64,000 nucleotides of DNA from JABMQB01 sp963666575 (GCA_963666575.2 CAXXYG010000002.1:62001-126000); one strand, 5' to 3'. Counted from the stretch's first letter, positions 1 through 9,901 are shown. Notes: generated by a model not told the origin, from the letters alone. A program made the numbers and translations.

Positions 1-101
1 TTAAACTTAAAGGGTTTATTTTTTGTTCTAATTTTTGTTTTTAGTGTGGAATGGTTTTTGAGGAAATACTGGGGAATTTATTAACGAATCAAACATAATA
101 T

Positions 102-1169
102 ATGAAAGCAGGTCAATTGAGGAAAGGAGTAATTCGATGGGTGGGATTAAGTTTTTTATTTGCTTTTGTATCATGTACATCAGTGTATTATGTAGAAGTT
201 CAGATTCCTGAACCTGCTGTTGATGAACTTCCTGATGACATTCAAAGTGTGTTAATTGTTAACCGGGCTGTTGACGGCCGTTTTGATAATATTAACAAAG
301 ATTCAATTCAACGAAGGTTTTATGAGGCTCGGTTCGACATGGATACCATGTTGTATGATACCCTTTCGGCCGATACAGCTATTCAGGCTTTGGGCGAATT
401 GTTATTTGAATCGGGCAGGTATGATATTGTAATTCCTGAAAACCGTTTTTTACCACACAAACAAACGTCTTTCTTTTCGGATGAAATGTTATGGCCCGAG
501 GTGAAAGAGTTATGTAATACATTTAATACTGATGTAGTATTATCGCTCGATCATTTTAAATCGATGGTTTCGACCAAATATAGTTCCGAAACAATTTATG
601 ATGAATACGATGGCCAATACCATAAAGCATATTATGCAGCCATAGCCATTCAATACGAAGCACTTTTTAGAGTATATGATCCTGTCCGGGAACGGGTTAT
701 TAAACGGTCGTTTTTGAGGGATACGTTGTTTTGGGATGACATTGCTTTAACCAGCCGTCAGCTCTTTTCGAAATTAACACCTGTTAAAACCGCTTTAACC
801 GAAACCGGAATTGCAATTGCTCTTGAATATGCTGAACTTTTGGCTCCACAATGGATTGACCAACAGAGAAATTATTATTATAAAGGATCTTCCGAATTGG
901 AAAAGGCACATGTTTTTGTTTTAAATGACCAATGGGTAGAAGCCATGGGAATTTGGCAAGATTTAGCACTCTCTGGAAAAAGTAAAGGATTAAGGAGCAA
1001 AGCCGAGTACAATTTGGCTGTTGCTTATGAATTGGATGGTGATATTGAAAGTGCCATAAAATGGGGAATAAAGTCGTATAAATCGAAATATAATATTCTC
1101 ACCTACAGCTATTTGGAATTGCTGGAAAAACGTAGAAATGAGCTTAATAAAACCAAAAAAAATAATTAG
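102..1169 (+). CDS. DUF6340-like lipoprotein, copy 1
   Basis: A 355-residue predicted lipoprotein of unknown function. The N-terminus has a hydrophobic stretch ending in a lipobox (FAFVSC, Cys about residue 25), so export and outer-membrane or periplasmic anchoring are likely. The C-terminal third (about residues 265-345) is helical and TPR-like: a segment about a working load (EAMGIWQDLA) is followed by YNLAVAYELDGDIESAIKW. It resembles the DUF6340 family of Bacteroidota, recalled from memory rather than searched. It is the first of three tandem paralogues (102-3237) that share this architecture and similar blocks such as RDTLFWDD / DTVYWDS / RDTLYYEK. Its 3' end overlaps the start of the second copy by 32 bases, so co-translation is likely. 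No molecular function can be assigned. Confidence 0.8.
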   Translation: MKAGQLRKGVIRWVGLSFLFAFVSCTSVYYVEVQIPEPAVDELPDDIQSVLIVNRAVDGRFDNINKDSIQRRFYEARFDMDTMLYDTLSADTAIQALGELLFESGRYDIVIPENRFLPHKQTSFFSDEMLWPEVKELCNTFNTDVVLSLDHFKSMVSTKYSSETIYDEYDGQYHKAYYAAIAIQYEALFRVYDPVRERVIKRSFLRDTLFWDDIALTSRQLFSKLTPVKTALTETGIAIALEYAELLAPQWIDQQRNYYYKGSSELEKAHVFVLNDQWVEAMGIWQDLALSGKSKGLRSKAEYNLAVAYELDGDIESAIKWGIKSYKSKYNILTYSYLELLEKRRNELNKTKKNN

Positions 1170-2190
1170 CCGGGAGTATTTGTGGGTAACTTTAATTTTT
1201 GCCACTTTTTCATGTACCGTTTATAAAGATTTCCCTATTGATATTTATCAGCCGGCTTCAGTAAACTTACCTGATAATACAGTTAATATTGGTTTAATAA
1301 GTCGAAATTTTCAATTTTCGAACGACACGCTACAGAACTTCTATAAAGCTGATTATATTGTAAAAAAAGATAAAACTTTTACTCCTGCGCAAATCGATAG
1401 TATCGAAGCTGTGAATGTTTTACAAAGTGTTTCAGAGGTACTTAATAAATCAGAAATTTTTAACCGTATTGAAGTTTTGCCATACGGTATTTTTAAACCT
1501 GCATCGGCTGATAAAATGCCAAAATTAAACTGGGCTGTTATTCGAAGCTTAAATACAGTTGCCAATGTTGATGCTTTTATTTCGTTGGAAACCTATTCGA
1601 GTTTTTATTCTGAATTTAAGTATACAGGTGAAGAAGAATATCCTAAAAGTGAAGTTATTACAGCAAGCGTATGGTGTGTTTACGATCCTGTTACAGAAAA
1701 AGTTAAAGAGCGGATTTCGATTATTGATACGGTATATTGGGATAGCTATGATGAAAACAATAAACTTTCGTATGCAAATATACCTCCAAGGTTAACAGCC
1801 ATAAAACTAGCCGCCGAAATGGCTGGTAAAAATTATGCTGCCCGATATATTCCTGCCTGGCATAAAGTTAACCGTTTGTATATTATTCCTCCTATCGAAG
1901 ACTTTAGGGTTGCAGCCCTTTATTTTGAAGACAATAAAATTGACAGGGCATTAAATGTGTGGAAAAAGTATTCTCCGGAGAGGTATAGGAAACTGGCTAT
2001 TGTTGCCAGGTATAATTGTGCATTGGCATTTGAAATGAAAGATGATCATGAGGAAGCCTTAAAATGGATCAATGAAGCCTTGCTCCTTGCTGTTTCAATG
2101 AATAGTAAAGAGGATATTAAAATGATCCTAATGTTTCAGAAGGTATTAAATGAAAGGCAGGAACAATTAAAACATTTAAATCACAAATAA
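1138..2190 (+). CDS. DUF6340-like lipoprotein, copy 2
   Basis: A 350-residue paralogue of the preceding gene. It starts at an ATG inside the end of copy 1 (32-base overlap), and the lipobox ATFSC follows directly, which supports this start. The body has the same order of blocks: an early strand-rich part with PASVNLPDN, a central 'sets target value' segment ending in RISIIDTVYWDS, then a helical TPR-like C-terminus (YNCALAFEMKDDHEEALKWI). Likely an anchored periplasmic or outer-membrane protein. It is translated together with its neighbours. Function unknown; family assignment is from memory. Confidence 0.78.
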   Translation: MSLIKPKKIISREYLWVTLIFATFSCTVYKDFPIDIYQPASVNLPDNTVNIGLISRNFQFSNDTLQNFYKADYIVKKDKTFTPAQIDSIEAVNVLQSVSEVLNKSEIFNRIEVLPYGIFKPASADKMPKLNWAVIRSLNTVANVDAFISLETYSSFYSEFKYTGEEEYPKSEVITASVWCVYDPVTEKVKERISIIDTVYWDSYDENNKLSYANIPPRLTAIKLAAEMAGKNYAARYIPAWHKVNRLYIIPPIEDFRVAALYFEDNKIDRALNVWKKYSPERYRKLAIVARYNCALAFEMKDDHEEALKWINEALLLAVSMNSKEDIKMILMFQKVLNERQEQLKHLNHK

Positions 2191-3237
2191 ATGGTTTTAA
2201 AAAACAGCCCCATAGTATTAATTATTCTGCTCTTATTTATAGTAAATGGTTGTATTGTATATACAGCCGACAATAATAAATTTGTTGATTTTGATATTGT
2301 TGTGCCGGCTACAATTAAAATTCCATCTGATTTTGCTTATGCTGCCGTGCAATACAATAATTGTAACTATGAAGCGAATAAATTTAATTTAAACTTTAAA
2401 TTTAACGATAGTATTTATTATGATGCATCAAATTACGATAGTATTGCATCAATCACTTATTACGAAATTGTGCGCAATGAAATGCGGAAAAATGCATTTT
2501 TCGATACTGTTGTGGACCTTGGTATAAGTTTTCCTCCTTTAAACGATTCGTTAATTTTACTGTCAGAACAACAGGCTGATAGTTTATTGGAGGCAAATAG
2601 CATTGATTTACTTTTTTCGCTTGATTATTTTGTAATAACTGATTATTCAGGAATCGACAAATATGAAGTTAAAATCAGGTCAGCAGTAGTAACAGAGTCT
2701 GTTTGGAATATTTATTTTAACAGTAAGGATTCAAGATTTCATACAATAATTAAAAGGGATACTCTTTATTATGAAAAACCCGGCATTAGCAAAAGAGCAC
2801 AATTAAATGCCATTAAAGAAAGGCCACAAATCCTGGCAATGGCAGCAAGGGAGAGTGCTGAAAAACTGGTTAATAGTATTTTACCAAATTGGATTACTGT
2901 TGATCGGGTTATGTTTTTATCGGGGAACCTTCAAATAAAAGAAGCCAACAAATTGGCTGATAATAATGAATGGTTAAAAGCAGCTGAAATATGGAAATCG
3001 TTAATTGAAAGCCCAAATAAAAATATTGCTGCTAAATGTATGTTCAATTTAGCCCTGGCGTGCGAAATGAATGGCGACCTTGAGGCTGCAATGGAATGGG
3101 TAATAAAATCATATTATGTGTTTGAGCAGAAAAACAGTTTGCATGCCGAAATATGTAAGAATTATATTTCAATTCTCGCCCAACGTAAACTTGATTTTAT
3201 ACTATTAAATGAACAGTTAGGTTTCGAAAATAATTAA
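2191..3237 (+). CDS. DUF6340-like lipoprotein, copy 3
   Basis: A 348-residue third paralogue. Its ATG directly abuts the TAA of copy 2 with no spacer. A hydrophobic leader ends in a lipobox (IVNGC, Cys about residue 21). The C-terminal helical repeat FNLALACEMNGDLEAAMEWV matches the equivalent positions of copies 1 and 2. The three copies have diverged strongly, so the duplication is old. Its stop codon overlaps the stop codon of the convergent lgt gene at a shared TTAA palindrome (3234-3237), leaving no room for a terminator between them. Function unknown. Confidence 0.78.
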   Translation: MVLKNSPIVLIILLLFIVNGCIVYTADNNKFVDFDIVVPATIKIPSDFAYAAVQYNNCNYEANKFNLNFKFNDSIYYDASNYDSIASITYYEIVRNEMRKNAFFDTVVDLGISFPPLNDSLILLSEQQADSLLEANSIDLLFSLDYFVITDYSGIDKYEVKIRSAVVTESVWNIYFNSKDSRFHTIIKRDTLYYEKPGISKRAQLNAIKERPQILAMAARESAEKLVNSILPNWITVDRVMFLSGNLQIKEANKLADNNEWLKAAEIWKSLIESPNKNIAAKCMFNLALACEMNGDLEAAMEWVIKSYYVFEQKNSLHAEICKNYISILAQRKLDFILLNEQLGFENN

Positions 3238-4049
3238 GGATTTTTATAAATAACGGGTGCTTTTTTAAGTGACCTGGTTACTAAATATACACCAAAAATT
3301 ACCAAAGGAATACTCAGCCATTGCCCCATGTTTAAAGCCATACCAGCTTCAAATGCTTCCTGGTCTTCTTTAATAAATTCGATAAAAAACCGTGCGCCAA
3401 ATATCAAGGCAAAAAACAATCCGGAAAGCATACCTTGCCGATTTTTGGCATCTTTTTTCCAATACAAAAACATTAGCAAAACAAAAATGAACAAGTAGCT
3501 AATTACTTCATACAATTGTGTTGGGTGTTTGGCAACAATTTCGCCGTTCCTCTCAAAAATAAACCCCCAGGGCATCGATGTTTGAATACCGTATATTTCA
3601 GAGTTCATTAAATTCCCAAAACGGATAAAGGCACCTACCAAAGCTGTAGGGACAGCTACCCTATCGAGTACCCATAATATTGAGCGTTTGCTTATTTTTT
3701 TTGAATAGATAAACATGGCAACCAATATTCCGGCTGCACCGCCATGGCTTGCAAGCCCGCCGTGCCATACTTTTAATATTTCAGAAGGATTTGCCGAATA
3801 GTAATCCCACCCATAAAAAATAACATGCCCTAGCCTGGCTCCAACTATTGTTGCAACAATCATGTAAAAAAACAGGCTATCGAGCCATTTAAGGTCAACA
3901 TTTTCTGTTTTAAACATTTTTTCAACAATATAATAACTGATAAGAAACCCGGATGCAAATAATAATCCATACCAGCGAATGGATAAAAACCAAATTCCAA
4001 ATATTTCAGGATCAGCGTTCCAATGAATAAAACTTAGAAAATCTATCAT
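3234..4049 (-). CDS. lgt: Prolipoprotein diacylglyceryl transferase
   Basis: Lgt transfers diacylglycerol from phosphatidylglycerol to the lipobox cysteine of prolipoproteins, the first step of lipoprotein maturation in the inner membrane. The 271-residue product has about seven hydrophobic segments and the Lgt signature GAFIRFGNLMNSEIYG (about residues 140-155), preceded by the conserved HGGLASHGG. Length is normal. It lies 27 bases downstream of secA on the same strand, so export and lipidation functions are probably co-transcribed. It converges on the three lipoprotein genes at 102-3237 and overlaps the last one by four bases. Identification is secure from the signature motif. Confidence 0.97.
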   Translation of the reverse strand: MIDFLSFIHWNADPEIFGIWFLSIRWYGLLFASGFLISYYIVEKMFKTENVDLKWLDSLFFYMIVATIVGARLGHVIFYGWDYYSANPSEILKVWHGGLASHGGAAGILVAMFIYSKKISKRSILWVLDRVAVPTALVGAFIRFGNLMNSEIYGIQTSMPWGFIFERNGEIVAKHPTQLYEVISYLFIFVLLMFLYWKKDAKNRQGMLSGLFFALIFGARFFIEFIKEDQEAFEAGMALNMGQWLSIPLVIFGVYLVTRSLKKAPVIYKNP

Positions 4050-4076
4050 TATAAAGTTAAATTATTTCTTATTAAA

Positions 4077-7000
4077 CTACATTTCTCCACGCCCGTGGCA
4101 TTGTTTGTATTTTTTACCACTACCACAAGGACAAGGTTCGTTACGGCCCACGCGCTTTTCAACTTTAACTGGCTGTGGCCTCGATTTTTCCTGAGTTTGT
4201 GTATTGGCACCGTCCATTGGATTCATACCAGGTATATCCGATTTTTGGGTTTTATACCGGCTCATATCTGTTTGCCGGCGCGATGCTGCTTCTTTTACTT
4301 CGTCAGGATTGGATAATGGGATATGCCCTTTCATTAGGGTTGAAACAATATCTTTATTAACCTTTTCGACCACAATTTTAAAGAGGTTAAACGATTCAAA
4401 CTTATAAATAAGCAATGGGTCTTTTTGCTCATATGTGGCATTCTGAACCGATTGTTTTAAATCATCCATTTCGCGGAGTTGTTCTTTCCACGATTCATCA
4501 ATAGTATTTAATACAATTTGTTTTTGATATGCTTTTACCAGCTCCTTTCCTTTATTTTGATAGGCTTTTTCCAGATTACAAACTATCTGGTATGTTTTTC
4601 GCCCATCGGTGATTGGAACTACAATATTGGTATATAAATGGGCTTTTTTCTCATAAACATCCTTAATTACCGGGTGGGCTTGTTTGGCTATGGTTTCAAC
4701 TTTACGGTTGTAGCCCTGAATCATTACCTCATAAATCCGTTCAGTAATTTCTTCTGGTTTAAAACTTAAGAATTCTTTTTCAGAAATGGGTGATTCAATT
4801 GATAACAACCGCATCAGTTCAATATTAAAATCCTCAAATTGAGTTGAACCATGGTATTCGTTGATGAGCGCTTCAACAGCATCATACATCATATTTAAGA
4901 CATCCACTTCTAACCTCTCCCCGTACAAGGCATGTCGCCTTTTTTTGTAGATAACTTCACGCTGAGCATTCATAACATCATCGTATTCGAGTAATCGTTT
5001 ACGAATACCAAAGTTATTTTCTTCAACTTTTCTCTGAGCCCTTTCAATTGATTTTGAAATCATTGAGTGCTGGATAACTTCACCCTCTTTTAATCCCAAA
5101 CGGTCCATAATGCTGGTAATACGGTCTGAGCCGAAAATTCGCATCAAGTCATCTTCAAGTGACACATAGAATTGCGAAGAACCCGGATCGCCCTGGCGTC
5201 CTGCGCGCCCTCGCAGCTGTCTGTCAACCCTTCTCGAGTCATGGCGTTCGGTACCTATAATGGCTAAACCTCCGGCTTTAACTACTTCGGGCGATAATTT
5301 TATATCAGTACCACGACCTGCCATATTCGTAGCAATGGTAATACCTTGTGCATGTCCGGCTTCAGCAACAATATCGGCTTCGCGGGCATGCATTTTTGCG
5401 TTAAGTACATTATGTTTTAGTCCGCGTATTTTAAGCATCCTCGATAATAATTCCGAGATTTCAACCGAAGTAGTACCTACCAATACTGGCCTGTTGTTTT
5501 TATTAAGTTCAACAATTTGTTGAATAACTGCATTGTATTTTTCTCGTTTTGTTTTGTATACAAGGTCTTCGATGTCTTTCCTAACAATAGGTTTATTGGT
5601 AGGAATTACCACAACTTCTAATTTGTAAATATCCCAAAATTCTCCTGCTTCAGTTTCGGCAGTACCTGTCATACCTGACAATTTTTTGTACATCCTGAAA
5701 TAGTTTTGTAAAGTAATAGTTGCAAATGTTTGTGTTGCAGCTTCAACTTTTACCCTTTCTTTTGCTTCAATTGCCTGGTGTAATCCATCCGAATAACGGC
5801 GGCCTTCCATAATACGCCCGGTTTGTTCATCAACAATTTTTACCTTGTTGTCGATAACCACATATTCCACATCTTTTTCGAACATGGTATAGGCCTTAAG
5901 TAGCTGATTGATTGTATGTACCCTCTCTGATTTTACAGAATAGTTCCGCATGAGCAGGTCTTTTCGGGCAATCTTTTTATCCTGTGTCAAATCCGAATTT
6001 TCGAGTTCAGCAAGTTCTCCGCCAATATCAGGTAATACAAAAAAGTCAGTTTCTTCAATTCCTGCCGAAATTAAATCGACACCTTTATCTGTTAGTTCAA
6101 TAGAATTTTGTTGTTCTTCAATAATAAAATAAAGTGGGTCGGTAACAATGTGCATGTTTTTATTGTTATCCTGCATGTAAAAGTTTTCCGTTTTTTTAAG
6201 GATTGCTTTCATGCCTTCCTCACTAAGGAATTTAATAATCGATTTATTTTTGGGCAAACCCTTGTGGGCCCTCAAAAGCAATAGTGCTCCTTCTTTTTTC
6301 TCTTCAGCAGTAGCATCAGCTTTAGTAAGTAGTTTTTTAGCGTTAATAAAAATACCGTTAACCAAATCGCGCTGTGCTTTGAAAGCTTTTTCAATAAATT
6401 GTTTTAGTTCTTCATATTGTTGGTCATCGCCTTTTGGCACCGGACCCGAAATAATTAAAGGTGTACGTGCATCATCAACCAAAACTGAGTCGACCTCATC
6501 AACTATAGCAAAATTGTGTTTACGCTGAACCAGGTCTTCAGGATTAATTGCCATATTGTCCCTGAGGTAATCGAAGCCAAATTCGTTGTTGGTACCATAA
6601 GTAATATCGGCGTTATAGGCTTTCCTCCGTGCTTCGGAATTGGGCTGGTGTTTGTCGATACAATCGATTGAAAGGCCGTGGAATTCAAAAATTGGCCCCA
6701 TCCATTCGGCATCACGTTTCGAAAGGTAATCATTTACAGTAACAACATGTACTCCCCTTCGTGCTAACGCATTAAGGAATACCGGTAATGTGGCTGCCAG
6801 TGTTTTTCCTTCACCTGTTGCCATTTCACCAATTTTACCACTGTGTAAAACAATACCGCCAATTAACTGCACATCGTAATGGACCATGTTCCAGGTTATT
6901 TCAGTCCCTCCGGCGGTCCATTTATTTTTCCATAGAGCTTTATCGCCTACAATATTAATACTGTCACGCGTGGCCGCCAGATTTCGGTCAAAATCGTTGG

Positions 7001-7394
7001 CAGCAACTTCAATAATTTCGTTTTCGGTAAAGCGTTTGGCAGTTTCTTTAACTATTGAAAAGGCTACCGGAAGAATTTCGTTGAGTTTTTCTTCAATTTT
7101 AGTATCAATAATTTCTTCCAGCTTATCTATGCGCTCATATATTTTTTCACTTTCCTGAATTTCAACCTCTTCAACTTTAATTTTAAGGCTTTCTATTTCA
7201 TCTTCTTCAGGTTTGATAAAATCGATTATTGCTTGTTTTAGCAAAGTTGATTCTTCTCTTAATTCATCGTTGTTTAATTTCGTAATTCTCTCGTATTCAG
7301 CCTTAATAGCTTGAACCAATGGTTGTGTTTCTGCGATATCTTTATCAGATTTATTTCCTAATATTTTACCCAGAATTTTTGTTACAAAAGCCAT
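4077..7394 (-). CDS. secA: Preprotein translocase ATPase SecA
   Basis: SecA is the motor ATPase that pushes unfolded preproteins through SecYEG. The 1105-residue product has Walker A (GEMATGEGKT, residues 189-198), Walker B (AIVDEVDSVL), the helicase-type motif GRAGRQGDPG, and a C-terminal SEC-C zinc domain (CPCGSGKKYKQCH) that usually binds SecB or ribosomes. It is about 200 residues longer than E. coli SecA. The extra length lies in an acidic N-terminal insertion (about residues 60-110) and in additions within the nucleotide-binding region, as is usual in Bacteroidota. A -7-like box TACATTTG (complement at 7430-7437) lies 36 bases upstream of the ATG. It is followed by lgt. Confidence 0.98.
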   Translation of the reverse strand: MAFVTKILGKILGNKSDKDIAETQPLVQAIKAEYERITKLNNDELREESTLLKQAIIDFIKPEEDEIESLKIKVEEVEIQESEKIYERIDKLEEIIDTKIEEKLNEILPVAFSIVKETAKRFTENEIIEVAANDFDRNLAATRDSINIVGDKALWKNKWTAGGTEITWNMVHYDVQLIGGIVLHSGKIGEMATGEGKTLAATLPVFLNALARRGVHVVTVNDYLSKRDAEWMGPIFEFHGLSIDCIDKHQPNSEARRKAYNADITYGTNNEFGFDYLRDNMAINPEDLVQRKHNFAIVDEVDSVLVDDARTPLIISGPVPKGDDQQYEELKQFIEKAFKAQRDLVNGIFINAKKLLTKADATAEEKKEGALLLLRAHKGLPKNKSIIKFLSEEGMKAILKKTENFYMQDNNKNMHIVTDPLYFIIEEQQNSIELTDKGVDLISAGIEETDFFVLPDIGGELAELENSDLTQDKKIARKDLLMRNYSVKSERVHTINQLLKAYTMFEKDVEYVVIDNKVKIVDEQTGRIMEGRRYSDGLHQAIEAKERVKVEAATQTFATITLQNYFRMYKKLSGMTGTAETEAGEFWDIYKLEVVVIPTNKPIVRKDIEDLVYKTKREKYNAVIQQIVELNKNNRPVLVGTTSVEISELLSRMLKIRGLKHNVLNAKMHAREADIVAEAGHAQGITIATNMAGRGTDIKLSPEVVKAGGLAIIGTERHDSRRVDRQLRGRAGRQGDPGSSQFYVSLEDDLMRIFGSDRITSIMDRLGLKEGEVIQHSMISKSIERAQRKVEENNFGIRKRLLEYDDVMNAQREVIYKKRRHALYGERLEVDVLNMMYDAVEALINEYHGSTQFEDFNIELMRLLSIESPISEKEFLSFKPEEITERIYEVMIQGYNRKVETIAKQAHPVIKDVYEKKAHLYTNIVVPITDGRKTYQIVCNLEKAYQNKGKELVKAYQKQIVLNTIDESWKEQLREMDDLKQSVQNATYEQKDPLLIYKFESFNLFKIVVEKVNKDIVSTLMKGHIPLSNPDEVKEAASRRQTDMSRYKTQKSDIPGMNPMDGANTQTQEKSRPQPVKVEKRVGRNEPCPCGSGKKYKQCHGRGEM

Positions 7395-7674
7395 ATAATG
7401 TTTTTAATAATTTTCGTAATAATGTTTTGCAAATGTAGTTATTTGTGAAGGCTAATAAAAACGTTCGAATTATTATTATAATAATTATGCCATAAAAATT
7501 TCACTACAGTTATTACGCCATATTTACAGGCATTACAATTGTTTTGTCAGAAAAGTGTTTGCTTGATTTTAAAACGGTCATTTTGACTAATCGTTTTCTT
7601 TTAATATCAAAAAAGAATCCTGGTGCAAACGAAGAACCAAATCAAAAATAAATAGTTAGTTTTGCAAAAAAACA

Positions 7675-7857
7675 ATGAATAATTTTGCCGGGAAATGTTT
7701 TGTTTGTGGTGTTCTAGTTGATCCTGAAAATAAAATCATGAATTCCGCCGTTAACCTGCCAGTTTGTAGTTTTTGCAAGGATTCGAATCAAGAAAAGGAA
7801 TCAGAACAATCGCATCTCGATAGTCTTGCTGATGATTTGGTTTGTGGGTGTATATAA
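7675..7857 (+). CDS. Small six-cysteine protein, possible zinc ribbon
   Basis: A 60-residue protein of unknown function. Cysteines form two CxxC knuckles (C8/C11 and C31/C34) separated by 19 residues, and a terminal CGC (C57, C59). The paired knuckles are typical of a small zinc-ribbon fold. There is no signal peptide, so it is probably cytosolic. A -7-like box TAGTTTTG (7657-7664) sits only 10 bases before the ATG, suggesting a nearly leaderless mRNA; no clear -33 box was seen. It stands alone, with secA divergent upstream and a hairpin (7865-7885) downstream. The cysteine pattern argues for a real gene, but it could not be matched to a named family. Confidence 0.6.
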   Translation: MNNFAGKCFVCGVLVDPENKIMNSAVNLPVCSFCKDSNQEKESEQSHLDSLADDLVCGCI

Positions 7858-7864
7858 CAAAAGA

Positions 7865-7885
7865 TGGCTGCAAAAAATGCAGCCA
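7865..7885 (-). terminator. Hairpin terminator of the 156-residue gene
   Basis: An 8-bp perfect stem (TGGCTGCA / TGCAGCCA) with a five-base loop. Read on the minus strand it lies 38 bases past the stop of the gene at 7924-8394 and is followed by a T-containing tract. It also lies just past the end of the plus-strand small Cys protein, so it may serve both. Confidence 0.6.
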
Positions 7886-7923
7886 CCTTCAAAAAAACAC
7901 ATAATTAATTGCTGATAAAACTC

Positions 7924-8394
7924 TTAATTTAAAAGGTGTTTATATGTATCATTTACTAAATCGGGTAAATAGCTGGCAATTAAGCCTAGAGCATACGAAT
8001 CTTCAATTTTGTTTGAAGTTAAAATAGTTTGCTGTTTTAACTGTTCCTGATTAAAAACAGCCTTACTGATAGCTGGATGGACTGTACTCCAGTTCTTTTT
8101 CAATAATTGTACTCCAAAACCTTCGTTGCCTGCTTTATAAGCTACCTCAAAAAACTCAGCACGCACTATGTAATAAGTGGCATTGTGGGTTGTCCTTTTT
8201 GTAACAGTTACAGGTGTTTCAGAAGGATTGTAGGTTAATGTCCAGATTTTTTCGACATTCTTGCCTAGATGGAGGTCTTCGACGGTAGCAATTTCATAAG
8301 TACTTAAATCTTTTGAAAGTCCGGTGGCACCTGCTTGCATATTTAGTACAAATAGTGCGCAAATAATGAGTGAAATAAAACTTAACTTTTTCAT
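7924..8394 (-). CDS. Hypothetical secreted protein
   Basis: A 156-residue protein with a clear Sec signal peptide (lysines, hydrophobic core, probable cleavage near NMQAGA about residue 23). The mature part is about 130 residues: a beta-rich first half (WTLTYNPSETPVTVTKRT, then TYYIVRAEFFEVAYKA) and a helical C-terminus. No family was recognised. It has its own terminator-like hairpin downstream and about 290 bases of gene-free AT-rich DNA upstream, so it is probably monocistronic. Periplasmic location is inferred from the signal peptide. Confidence 0.65.
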   Translation of the reverse strand: MKKLSFISLIICALFVLNMQAGATGLSKDLSTYEIATVEDLHLGKNVEKIWTLTYNPSETPVTVTKRTTHNATYYIVRAEFFEVAYKAGNEGFGVQLLKKNWSTVHPAISKAVFNQEQLKQQTILTSNKIEDSYALGLIASYLPDLVNDTYKHLLN

Positions 8395-8684
8395 GGCTAA
8401 TTAAATTTTAAAATGAATAATTTGTTTTCTGTTTTCGTTTCAATTGGTATTAAGAAGACTTTACAATTACAAATTTGTTGCAACGTAAGTAACTGTTATA
8501 AAGCACCAAGCATTGGTAGAAAAAAGTTGGATTTTAGAATTTAATTTTTATAAGACGAAAAAGTATTAAATTGAAAGCAGCAGTTTATATTGTGTTATAA
8601 ATCATAATAAAAATTACTGTTTTTGTAAATTTAATATTTTAAATACGTAATTAAATATTTATGAATTCGACAAAAACAATCGTT

Positions 8685-9833
8685 TTACAAAGAATGAGGC
8701 ATTTTAAAGTATTTTTCGAGCCTATCCATTCCTATTTTGATATTTTCAATTGAATTGGCGTATGAAAAACGAAGGTAACCTTCGCCATTTTGTCCAAAAT
8801 CGATACCCGGCGTAACACCCACATGAGCTTTTTCTAAAATGTCAAATGCAAGTTTGTAGCAGTCATCCGAGATATGTTTGGTATTAACAAAAACATAAAA
8901 AGCACCAGTGGGTTTTACTTTTATATCAAATCCCATATTCTGAAGCCTCTGCAATAAGTATTTACGGCGTTTATTGTAGGTAAGCCGCATTACCTCGATA
9001 TGGGCTGATGCATTTTTTAAGGCTGCTAGCCCTGCGCGCTGAGCAGTAGAGCTTGCGCAGATGAATAAATTTTGTTGGATTTTTTGCATCACCCGTACAT
9101 ATTCAAGTGGGGCAATAACATATCCAAGCCGTAAACCGGTCATGGCATACAACTTCGAAAATCCATTTAATACAAAAACATTTTTGGTATACTCCAACAT
9201 TGAATTTGCCTTTCCTTCATAAACTAAACCGTGGTATATTTCATCCGATAAAATAGGAATGTTCAAAGCAGGTAGCTGTTTCATAACTTCAGGCGACAAC
9301 AAGTTGCCTGTAGGATTCATTGGGCTGTTAATAATTATAGCCTTTGTTTTATTTGTGATGAGTTTTTTTATTTCGGCAGGCCGGTATTGAAAACCATCGT
9401 CTTCATAAACTTTTACTTTTACAGATTTGGCTCCAATAAATTTTATAAAGTTTTCATAACAAGCATAACCAGGGTCCGAAATAATAACTTCGTCATCGTT
9501 ATCGCATAAAACCGAAAGGGCTAATAATATGGCAGGTGATGACCCGGATGTTATGATAACCTGCTCAGGCGATATTTTTACATTGTAATCTGTTAAGTAT
9601 TTTTTAGAAATCTGGCTGCGTAATTCAGGATCTCCTAAGCTATGGGTATAATGGGTCCTGCCCTCCTTAAAAGCCTGGCTTACAGCTTCCGAAATACAAC
9701 CAGGCACATTAAAATCAGGCTCTCCTACTTCGAGGTGAATGACATTGAATCCTTTTTTTTCCATTTCACCTGCTTTTTCAAGCACTTCCATTACAATAAA
9801 AGGAGTTATATCTGAAACTTTGCGGCTGATCAT
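8685..9833 (-). CDS. PLP-dependent class I/II aminotransferase
   Basis: A 382-residue fold-type I aminotransferase of the aspartate aminotransferase group. The PLP-binding lysine is in NGFSKLYAMTGLRLGY (K227). Also visible are PMNPTG (residues 171-176), SDEIYHGLVYEG (Asp/Tyr contacts to the pyridine ring) and the arginine in the C-terminal FSYANS region. Length is normal for the family. Substrate cannot be told from sequence; candidates are aspartate, aromatic amino acids or alanine. It lies 68 bases downstream of the GH26 gene on the same strand with no clear terminator between them. Confidence 0.9.
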   Translation of the reverse strand: MISRKVSDITPFIVMEVLEKAGEMEKKGFNVIHLEVGEPDFNVPGCISEAVSQAFKEGRTHYTHSLGDPELRSQISKKYLTDYNVKISPEQVIITSGSSPAILLALSVLCDNDDEVIISDPGYACYENFIKFIGAKSVKVKVYEDDGFQYRPAEIKKLITNKTKAIIINSPMNPTGNLLSPEVMKQLPALNIPILSDEIYHGLVYEGKANSMLEYTKNVFVLNGFSKLYAMTGLRLGYVIAPLEYVRVMQKIQQNLFICASSTAQRAGLAALKNASAHIEVMRLTYNKRRKYLLQRLQNMGFDIKVKPTGAFYVFVNTKHISDDCYKLAFDILEKAHVGVTPGIDFGQNGEGYLRFSYANSIENIKIGMDRLEKYFKMPHSL

Positions 9834-9901
9834 AAATAAATATTGAATGTTTTAGCTAAAATAACTAACATATGAAGCTAAAACAATATAAATATCACTA
9901 T

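Noticed and set aside
1..101. Possible partial gene or promoter at the left edge
   Set aside because: No open frame or clear -33/-7 pair was found; a near-match TAATTTTTG has an extra base. It is left undescribed apart from being AT-rich leader DNA.
4095..7158. Several plus-strand frames within secA
   Set aside because: All lie inside the complete secA gene, show no family motifs and are composition shadows.
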